NCBI GenBank assembly: GCA_021815835.1
Contig: JAKAZN010000007.1
Location: 1-14,103, forward strand
Reading direction: 5' to 3'
Length of the DNA: 14,103 nucleotides
Origin: Pseudomonadota bacterium
GTDB lineage: Bacteria > Pseudomonadota > Alphaproteobacteria > Acetobacterales > Acetobacteraceae
Shown here: piece after piece, positions 7,105 through 14,103 of the stretch
How the letters are laid out: each line of letters starts with the position of its first letter
Numbering within the stretch: position 1 is the first letter of the stretch
The notes under the pieces: generated by a model
Told to the model about the DNA's origin: nothing
What the model saw: the letters and a program-made list of their open reading frames with translations, nothing else
The model's database searches: none
Made by a program: the position numbers and the translations under genes

Positions 7105-8021
7105 CGCTCCACCGACGAAACACGCACCTGGCGCATCAGCCAGATGACCAGCGGGATCAGGATCGGGATCGCCGACATCACCGCGGCCACGCCGAGACGC
7201 GGCTGGGACATCACAAAAGCATCGCGGATGCCGAGGGTGGCGAGCACCTGGGTGGAGTTCGCCGGCCCGCCGCCGGAGACGAAATAGACCGTGGTGAAGT
7301 CGCCGAGCGTGAACAGCAGGCCGAGCAGGGTGAGCACCAGATAGAGATTGGCGAGCAGCGGGAAGGTGATGTGCATGAAGCGATGGCGGCGGGAGGCGCC
7401 GTCGACATCGGCGGCCTCATACAGATCTTGCGGGATCGCCATGCGTCCAGCGAGCAGGATGATGGTCCAGAACGGCAGCCATTTCCAGATATAGGCGACG
7501 GTATCGGCGGCAAGCGCCGGCCAGCGCGAGTCCAGATAGGACGGGCCGTTTACGTGGAATGCCGCCCAGATAAGGTTGTCGATGAGGCCCCAATCGCCGT
7601 TCAGCATCCAGTGGATCGACAGGAAAGTAGGCAGCGCCGGCACCGCCCACGGCAGGATGAAGACCATTAGCAGCGCCTTGATCCACCAGCGCTTGCGCAT
7701 GAAAAAGCCGGACAGCCCAAGTGCCAGAACCATCCGCAGATTGACCCCGACCAGCACGAAGATCAGCGTGTTGACCACGGTCTGCTGATAGACGGGGTCG
7801 GAGAACAGATCGGCGTAGAGCGCCGGATTACTGCCCATCCAGAGCCCGTACAGGATCGGATAGACCACGAACAAGGCAAACGTCACGATATAAGGGACGA
7901 GGAAAGCCAGCGCCCAGATCAGTTCGGGACCCTGAAGCCCCGCCCGCCATCGGAGATGCGCCACCCTGTGGGTGGGAATCGATCGGCCGATCGCGACGAC
8001 CTGGGCGCTGGAACCATCCAT
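7101..8021 (-). CDS. ABC transporter permease, MalF-like (CUT1 family)
   Basis: A 306-residue inner-membrane permease, full length for the shorter MalF-type proteins. A basic, cytoplasmic N-terminus of about 30 residues precedes the first helix (WALAFLVPYIVTFALFVVYP), and about six helices are predicted. The EAA loop is present as YEAADVDGASRRHRFMHI followed by TFPLL. The ATG at 8021 lies 14 bp after the stop of the binding-protein gene and is preceded by GAGGGGA at good spacing. The gene overlaps the downstream permease by 4 bp. Together with the binding protein it forms an importer that still needs an ATPase, which is not encoded in this operon. Confidence 0.92.
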   Translation of the reverse strand: MDGSSAQVVAIGRSIPTHRVAHLRWRAGLQGPELIWALAFLVPYIVTFALFVVYPILYGLWMGSNPALYADLFSDPVYQQTVVNTLIFVLVGVNLRMVLALGLSGFFMRKRWWIKALLMVFILPWAVPALPTFLSIHWMLNGDWGLIDNLIWAAFHVNGPSYLDSRWPALAADTVAYIWKWLPFWTIILLAGRMAIPQDLYEAADVDGASRRHRFMHITFPLLANLYLVLTLLGLLFTLGDFTTVYFVSGGGPANSTQVLATLGIRDAFVMSQPRLGVAAVMSAIPILIPLVIWLMRQVRVSSVER

Positions 8022-8035
8022 GAAACGCTATCCCC

Positions 8036-9412
8036 TCAGGCGATCGGATATTTGGCGAAGATCGTCCGGATCTGCGCGAACGCCTTCTCCGCCGCCTGTT
8101 CCGGGGTCATGCCGTCCTTGTAAACATAGGAATAGGACTGGCCCCAGACCTGCTGGTTTTCCACATCCGCGTAGGCGGGCGTGTAGGCGAGGAAGTCGGG
8201 AATGGTCGGGCCGAGCAACGTCTCCTGCACGTAGGGCGCGCGATGCGGATCCTTGGAATGCAGCCAGAACGGATCGCTGGTAGCGATCTCGGGGAACACC
8301 GTGACCCAGCGGCCGAGACCGGCCTTCAGGTATTCGCTGTTGATCTTCGGCTGGATCACGAACTTCATGAAGTCCTTGGCGACCGTCTGGTTCTTCGCCG
8401 ATTTCGGGATGAAGCCCGAGATCGCGCCGACCATCGCCGGCATCGGCTTGCCGTCGTTGCCGAGCGGCAGACCCATTGTGGTAATGGCGTCGTAGTCCTT
8501 CTTCTTGTGGATCAGCGCCACCTCGGTAGAGATCGTGCCATCGAAATCCATGATGAACAGCTTCGAATGGAAGCCGTTATTGTCGTCGGCGTCGTTCCAG
8601 CTGATTGCGCCCTTCGGGACGAAGCCCTTCTTGTAAGCGTCGGTAAAATAGGCGATCGTCTTGACCACCGCGTCCTTCACCTTGGGATCGTCAAGGTGGA
8701 TCTTGCCATCCGGCGTCACCAGACCCTGGCCGCCATTGGCGAGCAGGAAGCCGTGGAAGACGTTGTTGCCGTCGCTCGGGCCGTTGGTGGTCATCTGCAG
8801 GCCCATGGCGTACATCCGCCGCATGCCCTTGTCGCGCAGCTTGGCCTGCATCGGCTTGAACCAGTCCCAGCGGGCATCCCAGGTATTCGGGATGTCCTTC
8901 ATGTTGAAACCGGCCTTCTCCACCAGATCGGACCAGATATGGAACGGCTCGCAGCCGCACTTGTACGGCACGCCGTAGAAGCTGCGTACCTTCTTCACCT
9001 TGTTGTACATCTTGGTGTTCAGCAGCGCGGTGCTGCTGAAATGGGATTGCTGGGTGGCGACCACGTCGCTCACATCCACCAGCTTGTCATTCCATGCGCT
9101 CAGCACCAGGGTCATCTGGTTGCCGTCGAATGAAATGATGTCCGGCGTGTCGTTCGTCTGCAGCGCCGAGACCATCTTCTGGCTGAGCGCAACGAAGGGC
9201 AGGATGCTGTAGTCGATCTTGTTGCCGCTGGCCTTCTCGTATTCCGCGACCATGTTCTTGAAGGAGGCGTCTTCCTCCGGAATGAAGCCCTGCGTCCACC
9301 ACACGCTGGCGGTCGTGGCGGCGGCGTTGGCGATATAGGGCCGCGCAAGGGTACTGGCCGCTGCCAGCCCCGCGGAGCCCTTAATCACCGACCTCCGGCT
9401 GATAATGCCCAT
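8036..9412 (-). CDS. Tat-exported ABC transporter solute-binding protein (family 1)
   Basis: A 458-residue periplasmic binding protein of the extracellular solute-binding family 1, first gene of an uptake operon. I chose the ATG at 9412 because it places a twin-arginine signal at the N-terminus: SRRSVIKG (residues 5-12), a short hydrophobic stretch, and a probable cleavage region around ANAAA (about residues 28-32). An AAGGA-type site lies about ten bases upstream; a longer in-frame start at 9556 would bury the signal. The mature part has the usual fold markers, such as SVWWTQGF at the start of the first lobe, a DTPDIISFDGNQM segment, and a C-terminal VWGQSYSYVYKDGMTPEQAAEKAFAQI-like region (split here for length). 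Tat export implies folding before secretion. The ligand cannot be identified from the sequence. Confidence 0.9.
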   Translation of the reverse strand: MGIISRRSVIKGSAGLAAASTLARPYIANAAATTASVWWTQGFIPEEDASFKNMVAEYEKASGNKIDYSILPFVALSQKMVSALQTNDTPDIISFDGNQMTLVLSAWNDKLVDVSDVVATQQSHFSSTALLNTKMYNKVKKVRSFYGVPYKCGCEPFHIWSDLVEKAGFNMKDIPNTWDARWDWFKPMQAKLRDKGMRRMYAMGLQMTTNGPSDGNNVFHGFLLANGGQGLVTPDGKIHLDDPKVKDAVVKTIAYFTDAYKKGFVPKGAISWNDADDNNGFHSKLFIMDFDGTISTEVALIHKKKDYDAITTMGLPLGNDGKPMPAMVGAISGFIPKSAKNQTVAKDFMKFVIQPKINSEYLKAGLGRWVTVFPEIATSDPFWLHSKDPHRAPYVQETLLGPTIPDFLAYTPAYADVENQQVWGQSYSYVYKDGMTPEQAAEKAFAQIRTIFAKYPIA

Positions 9413-9444
9413 GGTCCGTTGTCCTTCCCTGTTTCGTTCAAACA

Positions 9445-9461
9445 CGCCCTTCCCAAGGGCG
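9445..9461 (-). repeat. Short hairpin in the presumed leader of the ABC operon
   Basis: The arm cgccctt (9445-9451) and aagggcg (9455-9461) form a 7-bp perfect stem with a three-base loop, 33 bases upstream of the binding-protein ATG. If the candidate promoter at 9485-9513 is correct, the hairpin lies in the transcript leader and could stabilise the mRNA or affect translation. It could also be chance in GC-rich DNA. Confidence 0.35.
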
Positions 9462-9484
9462 CGTCCTGCATTGACTGCAAGGCT

Positions 9485-9513
9485 AGCATGGCTGCCCGGC
9501 GAAAAAAGGTCAA
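9485..9513 (-). promoter_or_regulatory. Candidate sigma-70-type promoter for the ABC uptake operon
   Basis: On the minus strand TTGACC (plus coordinates 9508-9513) is followed after exactly 17 bases by CATGCT (9485-9490). This gives a good -35 and a moderate -10, placed to yield a leader of roughly 65-70 bases before the ATG at 9412. It lies in the 150-bp gap between this operon and the upstream NDUFAF5-like gene. No clear operator palindrome overlaps it, and no regulator gene is adjacent. Confidence 0.4.
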
Positions 9514-9562
9514 TGGTTTTCGTGCATGACGAAACGGCCATGCCGCGGTGCAGCAAATCCGT

Positions 9563-10360
9563 TCAGCCCGAATGTTCCGGTGCCCAACCGGTCAGCACCG
9601 CGAGCCGCAGCCGCACCCCCGCCCGCCCATCCGGCCCGGCCAGCCGGGCCAACGCCGCGGCAAACAGGGCACGCCCGGGAATGCGCCGGTCGCGCTCGGC
9701 CAGGGCGTTCGCCTCCCCCGCCGCGCGCAGCTCGGCCAGCAGGCTCAGCGGACTGGTATAAGAAAGATCGATATCTTCGACATCGGCGACCGGCAGGACA
9801 AATCCGGCACGCTGCAACAAACCCGCGCAGTCACGCAGCTCGGGGAACGGCGACACCCGCGGCGCCGCGCCGCCGATGAGCGCCGCCTCCGCCTCCGCCA
9901 ACGCCGCCCGCAGCGCGCCCAGGGTGCCGAGCGCCGGCAGGCTTGCCAGCAGCAGCCCGCCCGGGCGCAGCGCCTGGCGCAGCTGGATCAGCGCGCCGGG
10001 CAGGTCGTTCACCCAATGCAGCGACAGGCTGGCCACGGCCAGATCGAAGCTCCCAGGGGCGAAGGGGAGATATTCCTCGTCCGCCGCCAGCGCGGGGCGC
10101 GGGTTACGCGCGGCCATGGCGGGGGACAGATCGCAGCTGATCGTCTCGATCCCGCGCGCGGCCAGCAACGGCGCCACCACCCCGCGGCCGCCGAGATCGA
10201 GCGCGCGGGTGAACCGCCGCGTGGTGTCGTCCAGCCGCTCGGTCAGGCGCTCGGCGAGCTCGGCCAGCAGCCCCGTCACGGGACCGAGCCGGACAGCCGC
10301 TCGGTCCCGGTGCAGCCGCACCGCGTGCCGGTCGAACGGCGCGGCGGGATCGGCGGTCAC
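9563..10360 (-). CDS. NDUFAF5-like SAM-dependent methyltransferase-fold protein
   Basis: A 265-residue class I SAM-binding protein. The SAM motif LDLGGRG is at residues 54-60, and ADEEYLPFAPGSFDLAVASL, SLHWVNDLPGAL, LRPGG and RVSPFPELRD follow in the same order as in human NDUFAF5. The family resemblance continues to the C-terminus (GWAPEHSG beside GWKYHES). NDUFAF5 is a mitochondrial complex I assembly factor shown to hydroxylate an arginine of NDUFS7; the bacterial relatives are usually annotated only as methyltransferase or BioC. A complex I role here is inferred. The start is GTG at 10360, overlapping the recQ TGA by 4 bp (GTGA), so translation is probably coupled to recQ. BioC malonyl-ACP methyltransferase is the main alternative; there are no biotin genes nearby to support it. 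Confidence 0.85.
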   Translation of the reverse strand: MTADPAAPFDRHAVRLHRDRAAVRLGPVTGLLAELAERLTERLDDTTRRFTRALDLGGRGVVAPLLAARGIETISCDLSPAMAARNPRPALAADEEYLPFAPGSFDLAVASLSLHWVNDLPGALIQLRQALRPGGLLLASLPALGTLGALRAALAEAEAALIGGAAPRVSPFPELRDCAGLLQRAGFVLPVADVEDIDLSYTSPLSLLAELRAAGEANALAERDRRIPGRALFAAALARLAGPDGRAGVRLRLAVLTGWAPEHSG

Positions 10361-12246
10361 GGCGCCGTGGCGATCAGCGCCAGCAGCGTGGGGCCGTAGC
10401 GCGCGAGTTTCGACGCGCCGACCCCCTTCACCGCGGCGAGCGTGTCCAGATCGGACGGACGGACGGCTGCGATCTCGCGCAGGACGGTATCGTGGAAAAT
10501 GACATAGGGGGGGACGGATTGCGCTCGCGCCTGGTCGGCGCGCCAGGCGCGCAGCGCCTCGAACAGGTTTTCCGGCTCCGGCGGCGGCGCCGATTGCGGC
10601 CGGGGGCGCGCCGACGGGGCGGGCGCGTCGGGCTCGGCCGCATAGGAAGCCGGCGGGGAAACCGGGTACGGCGTCGGGGCGCGAGGGCGATCGCGCGCAC
10701 GCTCCCGCCGCGCGCGGAGCGGGGCGGGAGCGTCCTGGCGGATCAGCACGGTGGCCTCGCCGCGCAGGATCGGCCGGGCCGCTTCATTGTTCAAGAACAG
10801 GCCGCCATGCCCCGCCGTGTCCACGTCCAGCACCCCGCGCGCGATCATTTGCCGCGTGAGACCCCGCCAGAACGCCGCCGGCTGATCGGCGCCGACGCCG
10901 AACGTGGGCAGGCGGTCATGGCCGTGGCGGATCACCGCCTCGGTGGCTTCGCCGCGCAACACCGCGGTGAGATGGATGGCGCCGAAAATCTGCCCGGTGC
11001 GATAGACCGCCGAGAGCAGCTTGCGCGCTTCGGTGGTGCCGTCGAAAGTCTGCGGTGGATTGCGGCAATTATCGCAATGCCCGCACGGGTCGGGCAGCTC
11101 CTCGCCGAAGCAGGACAGCAGGGTGCGGGTGCGGCAGGACACGGTTTCAGACAGACCGATCATCTGTTCGAGCTTCGTGCGCATCACCCGCTGCTGCGCC
11201 TCGGGCGCGGTCGATTGCGCGAGCCAGTGGCGCGCCTGGGCGATGTCCTGCGCGCCGTGCAGCAGCAGGGTTTCCGCCGGATCGCCGTCGCGGCCGGCAC
11301 GGCCGATCTGCTGGTACCACGCCTCGGGGCTGTCGGGCATATCCAGATGCGCGACGAAGCGTACATCCGGCCGATCGACGCCCATGCCGAAGGCGATGGT
11401 TGCGACCACAACCAAAGGCTCGCCGGAGCGGAACCGTCCCGCCGCCGCGCGCTTGTGGTCAGGATCGAGCCCGGCATGGAACGCCACGGCGGGATGGCCG
11501 CGCGCGACCAGCGCGGCGGCCACCCGCTCGGTCTTGGCGCGCGAGCCGCAATAGACGATGCCGCAGCCGCCCCGATGGCGGGCGAGCAGCTGGTCCAACT
11601 GCGTCAGTTCAACCGCTTTCGGTTGCGCGGCCAGGAACAGATTGGGCCGATGGAAACTGGCGGTGAACACCCGCGCCTGGTCCATCGCCAGCGCGGCCAG
11701 GATGTCGTCGCGCGTGCGCGCGTCCGCGGTCGCGGTCAGCGCAAGGCGCGGCACACCGGGAAACCGCGCACCGAGCCCGGCGAGCGCGCGGTATTCCGGG
11801 CGGAACTCGTGGCCCCACTGGGACACGCAATGGGCCTCATCGATCGCGATCAGCGCCAGTTTCAACCGCGACAGACGGTCGAGCATCCCCCCGGCAAGCA
11901 GGCGCTCGGGAGAGACATAGAGAAGATCGAGCCCGCCCTCGGCCAGGCTGCGCGCGATGTCGCGCGATTCCGCCGGGTCGAGCTCGGAATGCAACGCGGC
12001 CGCCGAGATGCCGAGCTGGCGCAGGGCCGCGACCTGGTCGTCCATCAGCGCGATCAGCGGGGAGACGATGATCGCGGTGCCGGGGCGGCAGAGCGCGGGC
12101 ACCTGATAGCACAGGCTCTTGCCGCCGCCGGTGGGCATCAGGATCAGCGCGTCGCCGCCGGCAAGAACGTGGGCGATCGCGGGTTCCTGCAGGCCGCGGA
12201 AGGCGGGGAAGCCGAAGACGCGGCGAAGGAGGTCGAGGGGGGGCAT
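10357..12246 (-). CDS. recQ: ATP-dependent DNA helicase RecQ
   Basis: A 629-residue 3'-5' DNA helicase for recombination and repair, with the complete RecQ plan. It has motif 0 around FRGLQ (Q20), Walker A MPTGGGKS with K43, the DEAH box in AIDEAHCVSQWGHEFRPEY, motif III LTATAD, and motif VI QIGRAGRDGDP. Next come the four zinc cysteines in SCFGEELPDPCGHCDNC, a winged-helix RQC region, and a C-terminal HRDC domain (FHDTVLREIAA to KGVGASKLARYG). A linker of about 60 residues rich in proline, alanine and arginine separates RQC from HRDC. I chose ATG 12246 because the helicase begins there and GAGGG lies upstream; the longer start at 12312 would translate a palindromic repeat into FPTSPAFAGEVG, a typical artefact. 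The gene overlaps the downstream NDUFAF5-like gene by 4 bp. Confidence 0.95.
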   Translation of the reverse strand: MPPLDLLRRVFGFPAFRGLQEPAIAHVLAGGDALILMPTGGGKSLCYQVPALCRPGTAIIVSPLIALMDDQVAALRQLGISAAALHSELDPAESRDIARSLAEGGLDLLYVSPERLLAGGMLDRLSRLKLALIAIDEAHCVSQWGHEFRPEYRALAGLGARFPGVPRLALTATADARTRDDILAALAMDQARVFTASFHRPNLFLAAQPKAVELTQLDQLLARHRGGCGIVYCGSRAKTERVAAALVARGHPAVAFHAGLDPDHKRAAAGRFRSGEPLVVVATIAFGMGVDRPDVRFVAHLDMPDSPEAWYQQIGRAGRDGDPAETLLLHGAQDIAQARHWLAQSTAPEAQQRVMRTKLEQMIGLSETVSCRTRTLLSCFGEELPDPCGHCDNCRNPPQTFDGTTEARKLLSAVYRTGQIFGAIHLTAVLRGEATEAVIRHGHDRLPTFGVGADQPAAFWRGLTRQMIARGVLDVDTAGHGGLFLNNEAARPILRGEATVLIRQDAPAPLRARRERARDRPRAPTPYPVSPPASYAAEPDAPAPSARPRPQSAPPPEPENLFEALRAWRADQARAQSVPPYVIFHDTVLREIAAVRPSDLDTLAAVKGVGASKLARYGPTLLALIATAP

Positions 12247-12277
12247 GGCGCCCTCACCCGGTGCGGAAAGCGCGCCG

Positions 12278-12303
12278 ACCTCTCCCGCGAACGCGGGAGA
12301 GGT
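12278..12303. repeat. Perfect 26-bp palindromic intergenic repeat
   Basis: The arm acctctcccgcg (12278-12289) is the exact reverse complement of cgcgggagaggt (12292-12303), separated by aa. It sits in the 96-bp spacer between the coxM-type stop and the recQ start, with a companion ccctcaccc at 12251-12259. This CCCTCACCC...CCTCTCCCGC pattern is a familiar dispersed intergenic repeat in GC-rich proteobacteria. The spacer contains nothing else I can support. The hairpin could terminate or protect the 3' end of the molybdenum hydroxylase transcript, but no U tract follows it on the minus strand. Confidence 0.75.
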
Positions 12304-12342
12304 GGGGAACATGCGAGACGGGCAAGACGGCGGCTTGCGGCG

Positions 12343-13137
12343 TTACACCGCGGCGGCCACCGCGCGGCGGGCCATCACGCCGATCAGATGCGCGCGATAT
12401 TCGGCGCTGGCGTGGATATCGGCGTTCAGATCGTCGGCGGGTGTGACGATGGCCGCGATCGCGTCAGGGGAGAATTTCGCCGACAGCGCCTGCTCCATCG
12501 CGGTATGGCGGAACACGCCCCCCTGCCCTGCCCCGGTGACCGCGACCCGCACGCCGGCGGCGGTTTTCGCCACGAACACACCGACGATCGCGTAGCGCGA
12601 CGCCGGGTTGCGGAATTTCTGGTAGTTCGCGTGCGCCACCGCCGGGAAGGTTACCTTCGTGATGATCTCGTCGGCGCCGAGCGCGGTCGTGAACATGCCC
12701 TGGAAATAATCGTCCGCGGCGATGTCGCGCTTGTTGGTGGTGATGGTGGCCCCCAGCGCCAGCACCGCGGCAGGATAATCCGCCGCCGGATCGTTGTTGG
12801 CCAGGCTGCCGCCGATAGTGCCGCGATGGCGCACCTGCTCGTCGCCGATACCGCCCGCGAGCGCCGCCAGCGCCGGCACCAGCCGCGCCACGTCCGCCGA
12901 ATGCGCAACGGTGGCGTGCGTCGTCATGGCGCCGATCGTGATCGCGCCGGCGCCGGCGGTGATCCCCGCCAACCCCGCCTTGGACAGATCGACCACGACC
13001 GAGGGATGGTTCAGGCGCTGTTTCAACACCGGAATGAGCGTCATGCCCCCGGCAAGCGCCTTTGCCTCCGCATCGGCCCCGAGGACCTTGACGGCGTCCG
13101 CGACGGAGCCGGGCTTCTGGTATGCGAAATCGTACAT
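12343..13137 (-). CDS. coxM: CoxM-type FAD-binding subunit of a molybdenum hydroxylase
   Basis: A 264-residue medium subunit of the xanthine dehydrogenase/aerobic CO dehydrogenase family. It carries FAD and passes electrons from the iron-sulfur subunit to the final acceptor. Both FAD-binding signatures are present: AGGMTLIPVLKQRL (residues 29-42, corresponding to AGGxSLxP) and TIGGSLANNDPAADYP. Length and C-terminal CO-dehydrogenase flavoprotein region are normal. The ATG at 13137 lies 17 bp after the large-subunit stop with an AGGGACA-like ribosome site, so the two are cotranscribed. The symbol marks the subunit type only; many such enzymes act on aldehydes, purines or other N-heterocycles rather than CO. 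A small palindromic repeat lies just downstream. Confidence 0.88.
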   Translation of the reverse strand: MYDFAYQKPGSVADAVKVLGADAEAKALAGGMTLIPVLKQRLNHPSVVVDLSKAGLAGITAGAGAITIGAMTTHATVAHSADVARLVPALAALAGGIGDEQVRHRGTIGGSLANNDPAADYPAAVLALGATITTNKRDIAADDYFQGMFTTALGADEIITKVTFPAVAHANYQKFRNPASRYAIVGVFVAKTAAGVRVAVTGAGQGGVFRHTAMEQALSAKFSPDAIAAIVTPADDLNADIHASAEYRAHLIGVMARRAVAAAV

Positions 13138-13154
13138 CGCGTGCTGTCCCTGCG

Positions 13155-14103
13155 CTATTCGGCCGCCATGCGCGGCCGTCCGGCCGCGATGATGGACCAG
13201 AGTTTCGGAGCGGTGGCCGGCATCTCGATATGCCGCACATTGTAGTCGCGCAGCGCATCGATCACCGCGTTCATGATCGCCGGCGGGCTGCCGATCGCGC
13301 CCACCTCGCCGCAGCCCTTCACGCCGAGCGGGTTGTGGGTGCAGAGCGTGACCTCGTTGCCCACGGTGATATTCGGCAGGTTGTCGGCGCGCGGCATGGT
13401 GTAGTCCATCATCGAGCCCGACAGGAGCTGGCCGGAGGCGTCGTAGATGGCGTGCTCCAGCAGCGCCTGGCCGATACCCTGGGCGACGCCGCCCTGGATC
13501 TGACCCTCGACGATCATCGGATTGATGACCCGGCCGACGTCATCGACGGCGGTGAAATGCACCACCCGAGTCACGCCGGTATCGGGGTCGATCTCCACCT
13601 CGGCGACGTGGCAGCCGCCGGGATAGGTGAAATTCTTCGGGTCGTAGAAGGCGGTTTCCTCCAGCCCCGGCTCAAGCTCGTCGATCGGGTAGTTGTGGGG
13701 CACGTAGGCGGTCAGCGAGATATCGGTCAGCGTCTTCGACTTGTCGGTGCCGGCGACGGTGAACACGCCGGATTTGAACTCCACGTCCTCGACCGAGGCT
13801 TCCATCAGATGGGCGGCGATCTTGCGGCCCTTGGCAATGATCTTGTCCATCGCCTTGACCATCGCCGAGCCGCCCACCGCGAGCGAGCGCGACCCGTAGG
13901 TGCCCATCCCGAACGGAATCTTGTCGGTATCGCCATGCACGATCTCGACCTGGTCCATCGGCACGCCGAGCTGCTCGTGCACCAGTTGCGCGAACGTCGT
14001 CTCGTGCCCCTGGCCGTGGCTGTGCGATCCGGTGAAGACCGTAACGCTGCCGGTCGGATGGACGCGGATATTGGCGCATTCATACAGGCCCGCGCGCGCG
14101 CCG
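13155..14103 (-). CDS. CoxL-type molybdopterin-binding large subunit, C-terminal part only
   Basis: The catalytic subunit of a xanthine dehydrogenase/CO dehydrogenase-family enzyme, cut by the right edge so that about the last 315 residues are visible. The frame is open to the edge; the first internal start-like codon (GTG at 13982) is not the real start. Molybdopterin-contact signatures are present in [19 protein letters not shown] and in [17 protein letters not shown]. The catalytic glutamate is in [18 protein letters not shown] near the C-terminus. The active-site loop that separates form I CoxL (AYxCSFR) from form II (AYRGAGR) lies off the window, so CO oxidation cannot be claimed. The order large then medium subunit fits the S-L-M arrangement of form II-like operons, which predicts a 2Fe-2S small subunit upstream, to the right. 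Confidence 0.9.
   Translation of the reverse strand, partial: GARAGLYECANIRVHPTGSVTVFTGSHSHGQGHETTFAQLVHEQLGVPMDQVEIVHGDTDKIPFGMGTYGSRSLAVGGSAMVKAMDKIIAKGRKIAAHLMEASVEDVEFKSGVFTVAGTDKSKTLTDISLTAYVPHNYPIDELEPGLEETAFYDPKNFTYPGGCHVAEVEIDPDTGVTRVVHFTAVDDVGRVINPMIVEGQIQGGVAQGIGQALLEHAIYDASGQLLSGSMMDYTMPRADNLPNITVGNEVTLCTHNPLGVKGCGEVGAIGSPPAIMNAVIDALRDYNVRHIEMPATAPKLWSIIAAGRPRMAAE

Noticed and set aside
9413..9556. N-terminal extension of the solute-binding protein to 9556
   Set aside because: It would place the twin-arginine signal about 50 residues inside the protein and run through the candidate promoter. The ATG at 9412 is far better placed.
12278..12303. Rho-independent terminator for the hydroxylase operon
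   Set aside because: The stem is strong but no U tract follows on the minus strand, and its sequence matches a common dispersed repeat. It is recorded as a repeat only.
10492..13245. A 917-codon open frame on the plus strand
   Set aside because: It lies antisense to recQ, coxM and the coxL end, each of which has full family motifs. The translation is rich in Arg/Gly/Ala/His with no domain, which is typical of a GC-rich shadow frame.
1..14103. Defence system, prophage, toxin-antitoxin or tRNA genes
   Set aside because: I found no gene with such motifs and no cloverleaf-like sequence. All long frames on coding strands are explained by ordinary metabolic or housekeeping families.

Overview
The window is a gene-dense, very GC-rich chromosomal segment with ordinary metabolic and housekeeping genes, no RNA genes, no CRISPR array and no recognisable phage or plasmid functions. 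Family content points to an alphaproteobacterium, most likely Rhodospirillales/Acetobacteraceae-like: an NDUFAF5-type methyltransferase-fold protein, a BktB-type thiolase, CoxL/CoxM-type molybdenum hydroxylase subunits, and many GMC/ABC-type catabolic genes. This assignment is inferred from gene families and codon style, not from a marker gene.

Layout from left to right. (1) 2-955 (+) is a cysteine synthase cut by the left edge. (2) 955-1059 is a 105-bp non-coding insert with imperfect terminal inverted repeats, bounded by CTA/TAG; I read it as an IS630-like miniature transposable element (MITE). It sits exactly between two convergent stop codons. (3) 1059-3717 (-) is a two-gene unit: a six-bladed NHL beta-propeller protein followed by a GMC-family FAD alcohol/choline dehydrogenase-like enzyme. 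(4) 3858-6214 (+) diverges from it: a BktB-type beta-ketothiolase whose stop overlaps the start of an RlmI-type rRNA methyltransferase. (5) 6211-9412 (-) is an ABC sugar-type (CUT1) uptake operon: Tat-exported binding protein, then two permeases, with no ATPase gene next to it. (6) 9563-12246 (-) is recQ followed by an NDUFAF5-like gene, overlapping by 4 bp. (7) 12247-12342 is a short spacer holding a perfect 26-bp palindrome. (8) 12343-14103 (-) is the 3' end of a molybdenum hydroxylase operon: coxM-type FAD subunit preceded by a coxL-type large subunit cut by the right edge.

Functionally the segment mixes uptake of an organic solute, oxidation of alcohols and of an unidentified molybdenum-hydroxylase substrate, short-chain acyl-CoA condensation/cleavage, sulfur assimilation and genome/ribosome maintenance. 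The units look independent rather than parts of one system.

The most distinctive observation is at the two convergent junctions. At 6211-6214 two genes end head-on in a single palindromic CTAG, which supplies a TAG stop on both strands. The left junction looks like the same arrangement split by a TA-targeting element whose terminal G and C restore both stop codons. No convincing previously undescribed multi-gene system is visible in the window.
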